DNA from: an uncultured Sphingobium sp.
Lineage (GTDB): Bacteria; Pseudomonadota; Alphaproteobacteria; Sphingomonadales; Sphingomonadaceae
NCBI GenBank assembly: GCA_946479185.1
Contig: CAMLFF010000084.1
Coordinates: 1-10,409 of the forward strand
Length of the DNA stretch: 10,409 nucleotides
Reading direction: 5' to 3'
Shown here piece after piece: positions 1 through 6,039 of the stretch. A program made the position numbers and the translations under genes. Each line of letters begins with the position of its first letter. The stretch's first letter is position 1. Under the pieces are notes generated by a model that worked only from the letters and a program-made list of their open reading frames with translations, was not told the DNA's origin and made no database searches.

Positions 1-130
1 CGGGATAAAGCGCGAGCCGCTCCTCATAGGTGGCCAGCGTCTCCACAAAATCGCCATGCACTGCCGCCGATATCGCCGCTACTGCGTCCAGATCGTCCGC
101 GCGCATCGGGCGCCATTCCATATCCTTCAT
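1..130 (-). CDS. GNAT-family N-acetyltransferase, N-terminal fragment
   Basis: Reading the minus strand from an ATG at 130 gives an open frame of 43 residues that runs off the left window edge. It begins MKDMEWRPMRADDLDAVAAI and continues through a VHGDF stretch to EERLALYP. The start R-x-M-R-x-D-D-L-x-A-V-x-x-I is the typical first strand and helix of GNAT acetyltransferases, and the acidic helix ending ERLALYP is seen in one subgroup of them. The acetyl-CoA loop (Q/RxxGxG/A) would lie outside the window, so the acceptor substrate cannot be inferred. The start at 130 is supported by an AGGAGG sequence (plus-strand 141-146) at a spacing of 10 bases; a second ATG at 121 would give MEWRPM. The gene diverges from leuD across about 95 bases that must hold both promoters. 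Family assignment is fairly good, exact function unknown. Confidence 0.72.
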   Translation of the reverse strand, partial: MKDMEWRPMRADDLDAVAAISAAVHGDFVETLATYEERLALYP

Positions 131-225
131 GTCGCCAACGCCTCCTCGCAAACTGCCCCCGGCCTTGACGCACGCTATAGCATCGGCCACTTGGCTGCAC
201 AGTCTTTCCAAACCGCAGGACCATG

Positions 226-819
226 ATGGAACCCGTCAACATCGTCGAAGGCCGCGCTTATCCGTTCGGCATGAAGAATGTCGATACCGACATCATCATT
301 CCGGCTGAATGGCTCAAGACCATCAGCCGCACCGGCCTTGGTCAGGGTGCGTTTGAAGCGTTGCGCAAGGAGCCGGGCAATGTGTTCGATGATCCGCGCT
401 ATGCTGGCGCGCCGATTATCGTGGCGGGCGATAATTTCGGCTGCGGATCGAGCCGCGAGCATGCCGCATGGGCGCTGGCGGACATGGGCGTGAAGGCCGT
501 GATTGCGCCGAGCTTCTCGGATATCTTCTCCGGCAATGCCTTCAAGAATGGCATTCTGACGGTCGTGCTCCCGCAGGAAGCGGTGGACCGGTTGGTGGAA
601 GTCGCCAAAACAGACACGATCAGCATCGATCTCGAACATCAGAGCGTCACCACACCATTCCAGGATCGCTTCAACTTTGAGATTGATCCGTTCCGCAAAG
701 GCTGCCTGATGGGCGGACTGGATGAGATTGGCCTAACCATGGCGCAGGGTGACGTGATCGCCGGGTTCGAGGCTCAGGATGCTCAGCGGCGCCCCTGGCT
801 GGTGCCCGCCACGGCCTGA
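226..819 (+). CDS. leuD: 3-isopropylmalate dehydratase, small subunit
   Basis: Small (swivel-domain) subunit of isopropylmalate isomerase, which with LeuC converts 2-isopropylmalate to 3-isopropylmalate in cytosolic leucine synthesis. The [4Fe-4S] cluster sits in LeuC, not here. Visible family marks are NVDTDIIIP near residues 18-26, the aconitase-swivel signature [12 protein letters not shown] at 68-79 with the substrate-binding SSRE, PSFSDIF near 95-101, FKNG at 106-109, and [15 protein letters not shown] near the end. Length (197 aa) is normal for bacterial LeuD, and the protein looks intact. Two ATG codons lie in tandem at 223 and 226; I chose 226 because AGGA at 217-220 is then 5 bases away, against 2 for 223. 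leuC is not in the window: the upstream neighbour is a divergent acetyltransferase, so leuD is either expressed alone or leuC lies beyond that gene. An 84-base gap separates it from the DUF1476 gene. Confidence 0.96.
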   Translation: MEPVNIVEGRAYPFGMKNVDTDIIIPAEWLKTISRTGLGQGAFEALRKEPGNVFDDPRYAGAPIIVAGDNFGCGSSREHAAWALADMGVKAVIAPSFSDIFSGNAFKNGILTVVLPQEAVDRLVEVAKTDTISIDLEHQSVTTPFQDRFNFEIDPFRKGCLMGGLDEIGLTMAQGDVIAGFEAQDAQRRPWLVPATA

Positions 820-835
820 AATCAGCCGCTATGCG

Positions 836-864
836 TTGCTATCCGGCGCTGCCCCTCCTAAATA
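836..864 (+). promoter_or_regulatory. possible sigma70-type promoter for the zeta/BolA/grxD run
   Basis: TTGCTA (836-841) and TAAATA (859-864) are separated by 17 bases, upstream of the DUF1476 start at 904. TTGCTA matches the -35 consensus at 4 of 6 positions; the -10 match is weak. The stretch 859-880 is more AT-rich than its surroundings, which fits a promoter. This is pattern matching only. Confidence 0.25.
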
Positions 865-903
865 GAGCATAGGAATTATCCCCAAGATGAAGGCGTTTCT
901 TTG

Positions 904-1227
904 ATGAGTGGATTTGAGAATCGCGAAAAGGCGTTTGAGTCGAAATTCGCCAACGATCAGGAGCTCGCGTTCCGCGTGGCTGCGCGCCGCAATCGCCTGC
1001 TGGGCGAATGGGCCGCGGGCCTGATGGGCCTCACCAAGGAAGAGACGGATGCCTATGCCAAGGCTGTCGTGCAGGCAGATTTTGAAGAAGCAGGCGATGA
1101 GGATGTGATCCGCAAGGTGCTGGGCGATCTGGTTTCCGCCGGCGTCGAAACCGATGAGCAGCAGGTCCGCACCGCGCTGAGCGATCAGACGGTCGAGGCG
1201 CGCCGCCAGTTCATGCAGGGTAGCTAA
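904..1227 (+). CDS. F1-ATPase zeta inhibitor subunit (DUF1476 family)
   Basis: A 107-residue, charged, probably all-helical protein of the DUF1476 family. The founding studied member is the zeta subunit of Paracoccus denitrificans F1Fo-ATP synthase, which blocks ATP hydrolysis by inserting its N-terminal segment into the F1 catalytic interface. Family features visible here are the N-terminal block FENREKAFESKFANDQE (residues 4-20) followed by AARRNRLLGEWAA (26-38), and the central acidic block ADFEEAGDEDVIRKVLGDL (58-76). Length matches the family (about 105 aa). The start is ATG 904; the TTG just before it (901) is in frame but less likely. GAAGG at 889-893 is a ribosome site 10 bases away. 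It is followed after 8 bases by a BolA gene. Inhibition of ATP hydrolysis is inferred from the family; some homologues outside Paracoccus inhibit only weakly, so potency cannot be read from sequence. Confidence 0.92.
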   Translation: MSGFENREKAFESKFANDQELAFRVAARRNRLLGEWAAGLMGLTKEETDAYAKAVVQADFEEAGDEDVIRKVLGDLVSAGVETDEQQVRTALSDQTVEARRQFMQGS

Positions 1228-1235
1228 GCCAGATC

Positions 1236-1469
1236 ATGCCAATGGCCGCACAAGATATCGAAGCGCTCATCACCAGCGCAATCCCGGATGCGACGGTGGA
1301 GATTACCGACCTTGCAGGCGATGGTGACCATTATGCCGCACATGTGGTGTCCGAGAGCTTTCGGGGCAAGAACAGGATTGCGCAGCAGCGTGCCGTCTAC
1401 GCCGCGCTCGGTGGCCGCATGGGCGGTGAGCTTCATGCCTTGCAACTGACCACTGCCATTCCCAATTGA
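1236..1469 (+). CDS. BolA-family protein (BolA2/IbaG-like)
   Basis: A 77-residue BolA-family protein, the short form lacking N- and C-terminal extensions. The signature is DGDHYAAHVVSESFRGKNRI (about residues 29-48), corresponding to the family's DHxxxxVVSxxFxGxxxxxR core, then the recognition helix and LHALQL, whose His67 is the invariant histidine that serves as a [2Fe-2S] ligand when BolA pairs with a CGFS glutaredoxin. Such a glutaredoxin follows directly downstream, which supports a role in Fe-S cluster trafficking or iron sensing rather than classical morphogene control. The start is ATG 1236 or ATG 1242; neither has a good ribosome site (the AGGG at 1217-1220 is 15 bases from the first), so expression may depend on translation of the preceding DUF1476 gene, only 8 bases upstream. 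Family call is strong, the precise role is inference. Confidence 0.93.
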   Translation: MPMAAQDIEALITSAIPDATVEITDLAGDGDHYAAHVVSESFRGKNRIAQQRAVYAALGGRMGGELHALQLTTAIPN

Positions 1470-1484
1470 GGCGCAGAGAGTTTT

Positions 1485-1504
1485 GCAACAGGCTATCTTG
1501 TTGC
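1485..1504 (+). promoter_or_regulatory. inverted repeat just upstream of grxD
   Basis: GCAACA (1485-1490) and TGTTGC (1499-1504) form a perfect 6-base inverted repeat around 8 bases, extendable by a G-T pair. It lies in the 49-base gap between the BolA stop and grxD, ending 3 bases before the GGAG ribosome site. It could be an operator, a small hairpin affecting grxD translation, or chance. Confidence 0.22.
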
Positions 1505-1518
1505 CCCGGAGATAGATG

Positions 1519-1863
1519 ATGACCGATGTAACCCCAACCAGCCCGGCTCACGCCCGCATCAGCGACATTGTCAGCAAGAATGGCGTTGTGCTGTTCATGA
1601 AAGGCACGCCGCTTTTCCCGCAGTGCGGCTTTTCCAGCCGTGCGATTGCCATTCTCGAGCGCCTTGGCGCGAACTTCGAGACGGTTGATGTGCTGCAGGA
1701 TCAGGAAATCCGCCAGGGCATCAAAAGCTATTCGGATTGGCCGACCATCCCCCAGCTCTATGTGAAGGGCGAGTTTTTGGGCGGCTCGGACATCATGATG
1801 GAAATGTTCGAGGCGGGCGAGCTTGAGCAGCTGCTTACGGACGAAGGCCTCATCAAGGCTTAA
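1519..1863 (+). CDS. grxD: monothiol CGFS glutaredoxin Grx4
   Basis: Monothiol glutaredoxin of the Grx4/Grx5 class, which binds a bridging [2Fe-2S] cluster with glutathione and delivers clusters to target proteins; it also forms heterodimers with BolA proteins. Numbered from ATG 1519 (114 aa), the active site is C36-G-F-S39 within [12 protein letters not shown], with Lys28 before it. The cis-proline block [19 protein letters not shown] (74-92) supplies the TIP and GGSD glutathione-binding elements. Length is typical for single-domain Grx4. Tandem ATG codons lie at 1516 and 1519; the GGAG at 1508-1511 is 7 bases from the second and only 4 from the first, so I prefer 1519. It is the last gene of the DUF1476-BolA-grxD run and is followed 25 bases later by an intrinsic terminator. 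The adjacent BolA gene supports the usual BolA-Grx partnership. Confidence 0.96.
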   Translation: MTDVTPTSPAHARISDIVSKNGVVLFMKGTPLFPQCGFSSRAIAILERLGANFETVDVLQDQEIRQGIKSYSDWPTIPQLYVKGEFLGGSDIMMEMFEAGELEQLLTDEGLIKA

Positions 1864-1888
1864 GTCCTGTCGCGATACGCAATGGAGA

Positions 1889-1920
1889 GGCGCGGAACCG
1901 GGTTTCGCGCCTTTTCCTTT
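1889..1920 (+). terminator. Rho-independent terminator after grxD
   Basis: A 10-base stem (1889-1898 with 1902-1911, one G-T pair) closes a 3-base loop and is followed by TTTTCCTTT at 1912-1920. The stem is very GC-rich at its base (GGCGCG/CGCGCC). Position, stem strength and T-tract make this a convincing terminator for the grxD transcript, and it separates that transcript from the metallo-beta-lactamase-fold gene downstream. Confidence 0.85.
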
Positions 1921-1984
1921 GCCTGTCGCACATCGCTTGCAGCGCTGGACTCGGAAGGCTTGCATTCGCCCCGCTGCATGACAC

Positions 1985-2899
1985 ATGGGACCGATGGCCA
2001 CCAAAAAGCCCCCCATTTCCGAAAATACCGGCGTCTCGATGCGACTTTCCCCGCTCGTCCACCGCATTCTCGCGCCCAATCCCTCACCTTATACCTATCA
2101 GGGCACGCAAAGCTATTTGGTCGGCGCGCATGATGTTGCTGTGATCGATCCCGGCCCTGCCGACGAAGCGCACCTCGATGCGTTGGTAAAGGCCATCAAT
2201 GGCCGACCCGTCGTTGCGATCATGTGTACCCACACCCACCGCGACCACAGCCCCGCCGCGCCGCCGCTTTCTCTGCTCACCGGCGCGCCTATCATTGGCT
2301 GCGCGCCTTTGGCGCTCGATGATGATGGCCCGCGCGCCGACGCGTCATTTGATTTTGCTTATCTGCCGGGCAGGGTGTTGCGCGATGGCGAGCAACTTAC
2401 CGGCGCTGACTGGACCCTGACCGCGCTCGCCACGCCCGGCCATACGTCCAATCACCTCTGCTACGCGCTGGAGGAGGAGGGCGCGCTGTTCACCGGCGAT
2501 CATGTGATGGGCTGGTCCACCAGCGTCGTCTCTCCCCCCGATGGCGATATGAGCGATTATCTGGCCTCGCTCGAACTGCTCGTGAACCGAACGGACAGCA
2601 TCTATTACCCCGCACATGGCGAGCCGATCACCCAGCCGCAACGTTTCGCGCGTGGCATGCTCGGGCATCGTAAGATGCGGGAGGGGCAGATAATGCGCCT
2701 GCTGGAGCGGGAAGGGGCGCTGGCTATCCCGGCGATGGTCGCGGCCATGTATGTGGGATTGGGCGCCCATCTGCACGGCGCGGCTGGACGCTCCGTGCTC
2801 GCGCACCTCATCGACATGGAGCGGCGCGGGCTGGTGAAGCAGGATGCAGCAGAGCTTTGGATGCTGCGCAAAGGTGCGGCAGGCGCGAATACAGGTTGA
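1985..2899 (+). CDS. metallo-beta-lactamase-fold hydrolase with C-terminal winged helix (LACTB2-like)
   Basis: A 304-residue metallo-hydrolase of the MBL superfamily. The full metal-binding set is visible: THTHRDHS (His83, His85, Asp87, His88), PGHTSNH (His153), TGDHVMGW (Asp172) and YPAHGEP (His211). The segment from about residue 215, including HRKMREGQIMRLL and a helical tail ending in GLVKQ, matches the small winged-helix domain of the LACTB2/BLACT_WH subgroup, whose best-known member is a mitochondrial RNA endonuclease; other members are uncharacterised, so the substrate is open (RNA, or a thioester or lactone). No signal peptide, so cytosolic. The start is uncertain: ATG 1985, 1994 and 2039 are all in frame and none has a clear ribosome site; the PPISENTGV segment resembles family members as I recall them, favouring 1985 or 1994. 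It follows the grxD terminator, so needs its own promoter, and precedes nadA by 54 bases. Confidence 0.88.
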   Translation: MGPMATKKPPISENTGVSMRLSPLVHRILAPNPSPYTYQGTQSYLVGAHDVAVIDPGPADEAHLDALVKAINGRPVVAIMCTHTHRDHSPAAPPLSLLTGAPIIGCAPLALDDDGPRADASFDFAYLPGRVLRDGEQLTGADWTLTALATPGHTSNHLCYALEEEGALFTGDHVMGWSTSVVSPPDGDMSDYLASLELLVNRTDSIYYPAHGEPITQPQRFARGMLGHRKMREGQIMRLLEREGALAIPAMVAAMYVGLGAHLHGAAGRSVLAHLIDMERRGLVKQDAAELWMLRKGAAGANTG

Positions 2900-2953
2900 A
2901 CACACGCCACGCCGGGGCCATCTGCGGGGCTTGATGATGCAGGAGATTCGATA

Positions 2954-3952
2954 ATGGACGCACGCGGTGGGGTCGGCGGGAGCCTTGTGGGGATCGACCT
3001 GCTCGGAGAGATTAACCGTCTGCGCAAAGAGCGCAACGCGGTCATCCTCGCGCACTATTATCAAAAGCCGCAGATTCAGGATCTTGCGGACTTTGTTGGA
3101 GACTCGCTCGAGCTCTCCCGCAAGGCTGCAGAGACTGATGCGGACGTGATCGCCTTTTGCGGCGTGCGGTTCATGGCGGAGACGGCCAAAATCCTCAGCC
3201 CTGAGAAGATCGTGATCCTGCCGGACATGGACGCTGGCTGCTCGCTGGAAGATAGCTGCCCACCCGCGCAGTTCAAAGCCTTCCGTGAGGCGCATCCCGA
3301 TCATATCGCGCTGAGCTACATCAATTGCTCGGCTGAGGTGAAAGCGCTCTCCGACATCATCGTCACAAGCTCGTCTGCCGAGCAGATCCTCGCCAAGCTG
3401 CCGAAGGACCAGAAGATCATCTTCGGGCCGGACAAGCATCTGGGCGGCTATCTCAACCGCAAGATGGGTCGCGACATGCTGCTGTGGCCCGGCGTGTGTA
3501 TCGTGCATGAGAGCTTCAGCGAGACCGAACTGCTCAAGCTCAAGGCGCAATATCCCGGTGTGCCGGTCGCCGCGCATCCTGAGTGCCCGCCCGCAATCAT
3601 CGATCATAGCGATTATGTCGGCTCGACCAGCGGCATCCTGACCTATGCCAAGAATATGCCCGGCGACACGCTGATCGTAGCGACCGAGCCGCACATCATC
3701 CACCAGATGGAAAAGGCGGTGCCGGAGAAAAAGTTTGTCGGTGCGCCGGGCGCAGACGGCAACTGCAATTGCAATATCTGCCCCTATATGGCGCTCAACA
3801 CGCTGGAAAAACTGTATATTTCCCTGCGTGATCTGCAGCCGCGCATCGAGATGGATGAGACCCTGCGCCTTGGTGCACGCAAGAGCCTTGACCGCATGCT
3901 GGAGATGGCGAGCGGCAGCGTGGGCAAGGGTGATGTCGGGGCGCGGCCTTAG
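2954..3952 (+). CDS. nadA: quinolinate synthase
   Basis: NadA condenses iminoaspartate with dihydroxyacetone phosphate to quinolinate, the first ring-forming step of de novo NAD synthesis, using an oxygen-sensitive [4Fe-4S] cluster. The 332-aa protein shows AHYYQKPQIQDLADFVGDSL (residues 33-52) with substrate-binding His34 and Tyr35, DMDAGCSLEDSCP with Cys96, WPGVCIVHESF with Cys182, HPECPP, GSTSGIL, and the C-terminal GNCNCNICPYMALNTLEKL with Cys271, Cys273 and Cys276. By comparison with characterised NadA proteins the three cluster ligands are probably Cys96, Cys182 and Cys276. The start is secure: AGGAG at 2941-2945 lies 8 bases before ATG 2954. nadC follows but is separated from it by a DUF805 gene that starts 2 bases after the nadA stop. 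The enzyme supplying iminoaspartate (L-aspartate oxidase NadB or aspartate dehydrogenase) is not in this window. Confidence 0.97.
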   Translation: MDARGGVGGSLVGIDLLGEINRLRKERNAVILAHYYQKPQIQDLADFVGDSLELSRKAAETDADVIAFCGVRFMAETAKILSPEKIVILPDMDAGCSLEDSCPPAQFKAFREAHPDHIALSYINCSAEVKALSDIIVTSSSAEQILAKLPKDQKIIFGPDKHLGGYLNRKMGRDMLLWPGVCIVHESFSETELLKLKAQYPGVPVAAHPECPPAIIDHSDYVGSTSGILTYAKNMPGDTLIVATEPHIIHQMEKAVPEKKFVGAPGADGNCNCNICPYMALNTLEKLYISLRDLQPRIEMDETLRLGARKSLDRMLEMASGSVGKGDVGARP

Positions 3953-3954
3953 CT

Positions 3955-4440
3955 GTGGCGCCGGGGGGATATGGCGCGAGACCAAGCTGGTGGAACTCGA
4001 TTGCTGGTACGTTCAGGAAAAGTCTCGACTTCTCCGGTCGCTCCACACGCACTGAGTGGCTGCTCTATCACCTTGCGTCGACCTTTGTGTCAGCCGTTGT
4101 GAGTATTTTGTTCCCTATTAGTATTTCTGACCAAGGTGAGTTTACCCAGTCTGCATGGCGTTGGCTGATCGATGGTCCGATATTGCTTCCCTTCCCGGCC
4201 TTGTTCGTTCGTCGCTTGCACGATCAGGATAAAAGCGGGTGGTGGAGCCTGCTACTTTTCGCGCTGATTATCGGTAGCGTTGTATTCGGCGAAGATTTTC
4301 CGGGACAGACGGAGCAGTCGATTTGGCTGGTCCTGCCAATTGGGATTCTCCTTGTGACGTTGCTCATTCTTTCCTTCTGGCATGGCAGCGACGGAGAAAA
4401 CAGATTTGGTCCTGATCCCCGAGTTGAAGGTGTAGCATGA
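3955..4440 (+). CDS. DUF805-family inner-membrane protein
   Basis: A 161-residue integral membrane protein of the DUF805 (YhaH-like) family, function unknown. Family marks are LDFSGRSTRTEW (24-35), the loop RRLHDQDKSGWW (86-97) between helices, and the C-terminal GENRFGPDP (147-155). Hydrophobic segments lie at about 36-56, 70-85, 97-112 and 122-142, giving four likely helices. It sits inside the nad operon: the GTG start (3955) is 2 bases after the nadA stop, and its TGA overlaps the nadC ATG as ATGA. The start is uncertain: no in-frame ATG precedes the family block, there is no good ribosome site, and 23 residues precede the LDFSGR motif, with a run of six G at 3963-3968 just after the start. 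By hand count 4081-4380 is about 51% GC (4081-4140 only 42%) against about 65% for part of nadC, and codons such as ATT, AGT and TCT are frequent, suggesting a later insertion into the operon. Confidence 0.86.
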   Translation: MAPGGYGARPSWWNSIAGTFRKSLDFSGRSTRTEWLLYHLASTFVSAVVSILFPISISDQGEFTQSAWRWLIDGPILLPFPALFVRRLHDQDKSGWWSLLLFALIIGSVVFGEDFPGQTEQSIWLVLPIGILLVTLLILSFWHGSDGENRFGPDPRVEGVA

Positions 4441-5297
4441 CTTTCTCTGTTCCTAACTTCGATCTCAATGCCTTCATCGCCTCGACGCTGACTGAGGATC
4501 TTGGCGGGCCGCTAGGCGCAGGCGGACAGGATGTGACCTCGCAGAGCGTCATCCCCGCCGATGCGATGTTCAGTGGCGTGATGGATAGCCGCGATGCTGT
4601 GACCGTTGCTGGCTTGCCGATTGCTGAAGCCTTTTTCCGCACGCTTGATCCGCAGGTCGAGATCGAGCTGTTGGTGGGCGAGGGCGAGCAGGTCGCAGCC
4701 GGAACCGATGTGATGCGGCTCCATGGGCTTGCTCGCGCGATGCTCACGGCGGAGCGCTCCGCCCTTAATACCGTCCAGCATCTGTGCGGCATTGCCACCA
4801 TGACGCGCCAATATGTCGACCGCATAGCCGGGACGGGCGCGACCTTGCTCGACACCCGTAAGACTATCCCCGGCCTGCGGGTGCTGGAGAAATATGCCAC
4901 GCGCATGGGCGGCGCGAAAAACCACCGCATGGGCCTGTGGGATGCCGCCATGATCAAGGATAATCATGTCGCGGTGGCTGGCTCGGTGGGCGAGGCCGTG
5001 CGGCGCGCGGTGGATGCCGGGATTGCGCAGATCATCGTGGAGGTGGATCGCATCGACCAGATCGAGCCGGCGATTGCAGCCGGCGCGACACATTTGCTGC
5101 TGGATAATATGTCGCCCGATGTGCTGCGCGGTGCGGTGACGCTGGTCGGCAAACGCGTGCCGACCGAGGCCTCGGGTGGCGTACGGCTGGAGACGATTCG
5201 CGAGATCGCTATGACCGGCGTCGATTATATCAGTGTCGGGCGGCTTACCCAGTCAGCCCCGGCAGCTGACATCGGTCTTGATTTCAGCAATGCCTGA
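4437..5297 (+). CDS. nadC: nicotinate-nucleotide pyrophosphorylase (carboxylating)
   Basis: Quinolinate phosphoribosyltransferase: converts quinolinate plus PRPP to nicotinate mononucleotide, CO2 and pyrophosphate, using NadA's product. The 286-aa protein has the N-terminal EDLGGP block (20-25), ERSALN (106-111), the basic substrate site DTRKTIPGLRVLEKYA (139-154), GGAKNHRMGLWDAAMIKDNH (158-177), the barrel acidic residues EVD (202-204) and LLDNM (221-225), and the phosphate-binding EASGGV (244-249), then VDYISVGRLT near the end. All expected active-site positions are present and length is normal. The ATG at 4437 overlaps the DUF805 stop (ATGA), and its ribosome site GAAGG (4426-4430, spacing 6) is inside the DUF805 coding sequence, so translation is likely coupled. 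The next gene, RNase T2, begins at 5290 inside the nadC end. Confidence 0.97.
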   Translation: MTFSVPNFDLNAFIASTLTEDLGGPLGAGGQDVTSQSVIPADAMFSGVMDSRDAVTVAGLPIAEAFFRTLDPQVEIELLVGEGEQVAAGTDVMRLHGLARAMLTAERSALNTVQHLCGIATMTRQYVDRIAGTGATLLDTRKTIPGLRVLEKYATRMGGAKNHRMGLWDAAMIKDNHVAVAGSVGEAVRRAVDAGIAQIIVEVDRIDQIEPAIAAGATHLLLDNMSPDVLRGAVTLVGKRVPTEASGGVRLETIREIAMTGVDYISVGRLTQSAPAADIGLDFSNA

Positions 5298-6039
5298 GCG
5301 GTTGCGAGCGTCGCTAGGAGCTCTCGCGATGCTTGCTGTTGCTATGCTGATGCCTGGCGCGGCCCATGCGCAGCTTAGCGCCTGCCGATTGCCTGCGGCC
5401 CTGCCGCTGCCGAAACTCTCTGAGCCAAGCCAGTCACAGCCGCGCCGCGTCATGCCGATCCGCAGCTACACGCTGGCGTTGAGCTGGGCGCCGGAATATT
5501 GCGCGCGGCGGAGCGAGGTTGGCAGCTTTCAATGCGGGCGGGGCGGCAATCGGTTTGGCTTCGTGCTGCATGGTCTGTGGCCCAATGGTGCGGGCAAAAG
5601 CTGGCCGCAATACTGCCGTCCGGCGCAGCGGCTGACCCCCGCAATCCTGCGTGCCAATCTCTGTGCGACGCCATCGGTTGATTTGCTGCAACATGAGTGG
5701 GCGAAGCATGGCACCTGTATGCGTGGGCCAGCCAAGGCCTATTTCGACCAGGCGAGGGGGCTTTATGGCAGCTTGCGCTTCCCGGACATGGCCGCATTGG
5801 CGCGGAATGAAGCGTTGACAGTCGAAACCTTCGAACGGGCGTTCATCGCCGCCAATGCACGCGAAAAGCCAGTTCTTCCTGGGGATGCCGTGCGCTTGGG
5901 TCTCACGCGTGATGGCTGGCTGGATGAGGTGCAGATCTGCTTTGATCAACGGATGAAATACATGCGCTGTGCCGCAAAATCTCCTGCGCCCAATCGGCCT
6001 GTCCGCATCCGGCCAATGGGAGCGCTCAGCCCTCGATAA
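5290..6039 (+). CDS. secreted RNase T2-family endoribonuclease
   Basis: A 249-residue RNase T2, an acid-type endoribonuclease that cleaves single-stranded RNA through 2',3'-cyclic phosphates, here probably periplasmic or secreted. Numbered from ATG 5290, residues 1-27 form a signal peptide (Arg4 and Arg6, a long Ala/Leu/Met core, AHA before Gln28). A Pro/Ser-rich segment (about 33-56) follows, then YTLALSWAPEYC. Both catalytic blocks are intact: FVLHGLWPNG with His94 and HEWAKHGTC with His135, Glu136, Lys139 and His140. Eight cysteines could give up to four disulphides, fitting export. An in-frame GTG at 5233 would add 19 residues ahead of the signal peptide inside nadC and is unlikely. The start overlaps the nadC stop by 8 bases, so the gene is probably co-translated with nadC. 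A scavenging role for RNA-derived nucleotides is inference. The 3' end overlaps the convergent DUF4112 gene by 14 bases. Confidence 0.93.
   Translation: MPERLRASLGALAMLAVAMLMPGAAHAQLSACRLPAALPLPKLSEPSQSQPRRVMPIRSYTLALSWAPEYCARRSEVGSFQCGRGGNRFGFVLHGLWPNGAGKSWPQYCRPAQRLTPAILRANLCATPSVDLLQHEWAKHGTCMRGPAKAYFDQARGLYGSLRFPDMAALARNEALTVETFERAFIAANAREKPVLPGDAVRLGLTRDGWLDEVQICFDQRMKYMRCAAKSPAPNRPVRIRPMGALSPR

Noticed and set aside
165..181. TTGACG and TATAGC upstream of leuD as promoter boxes
   Set aside because: They are only 5 bases apart, far too close for a sigma70 -35/-10 pair, and neither has a partner at 16-18 bases.
1303..2079. A 258-codon minus-strand frame across BolA, grxD and the terminator
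   Set aside because: Antisense shadow of real genes; it reads straight through the grxD terminator and shows no protein-like pattern.
2345..3985. A 546-codon open frame on the minus strand spanning the MBL gene and nadA
   Set aside because: It is antisense to two clearly recognised genes with intact motifs, its translation matches no family I know, and its length follows from the GC-rich codon bias of the real genes.
5233..5289. An upstream GTG start for RNase T2
   Set aside because: It would put 19 residues in front of a well-formed signal peptide and lies entirely inside nadC.
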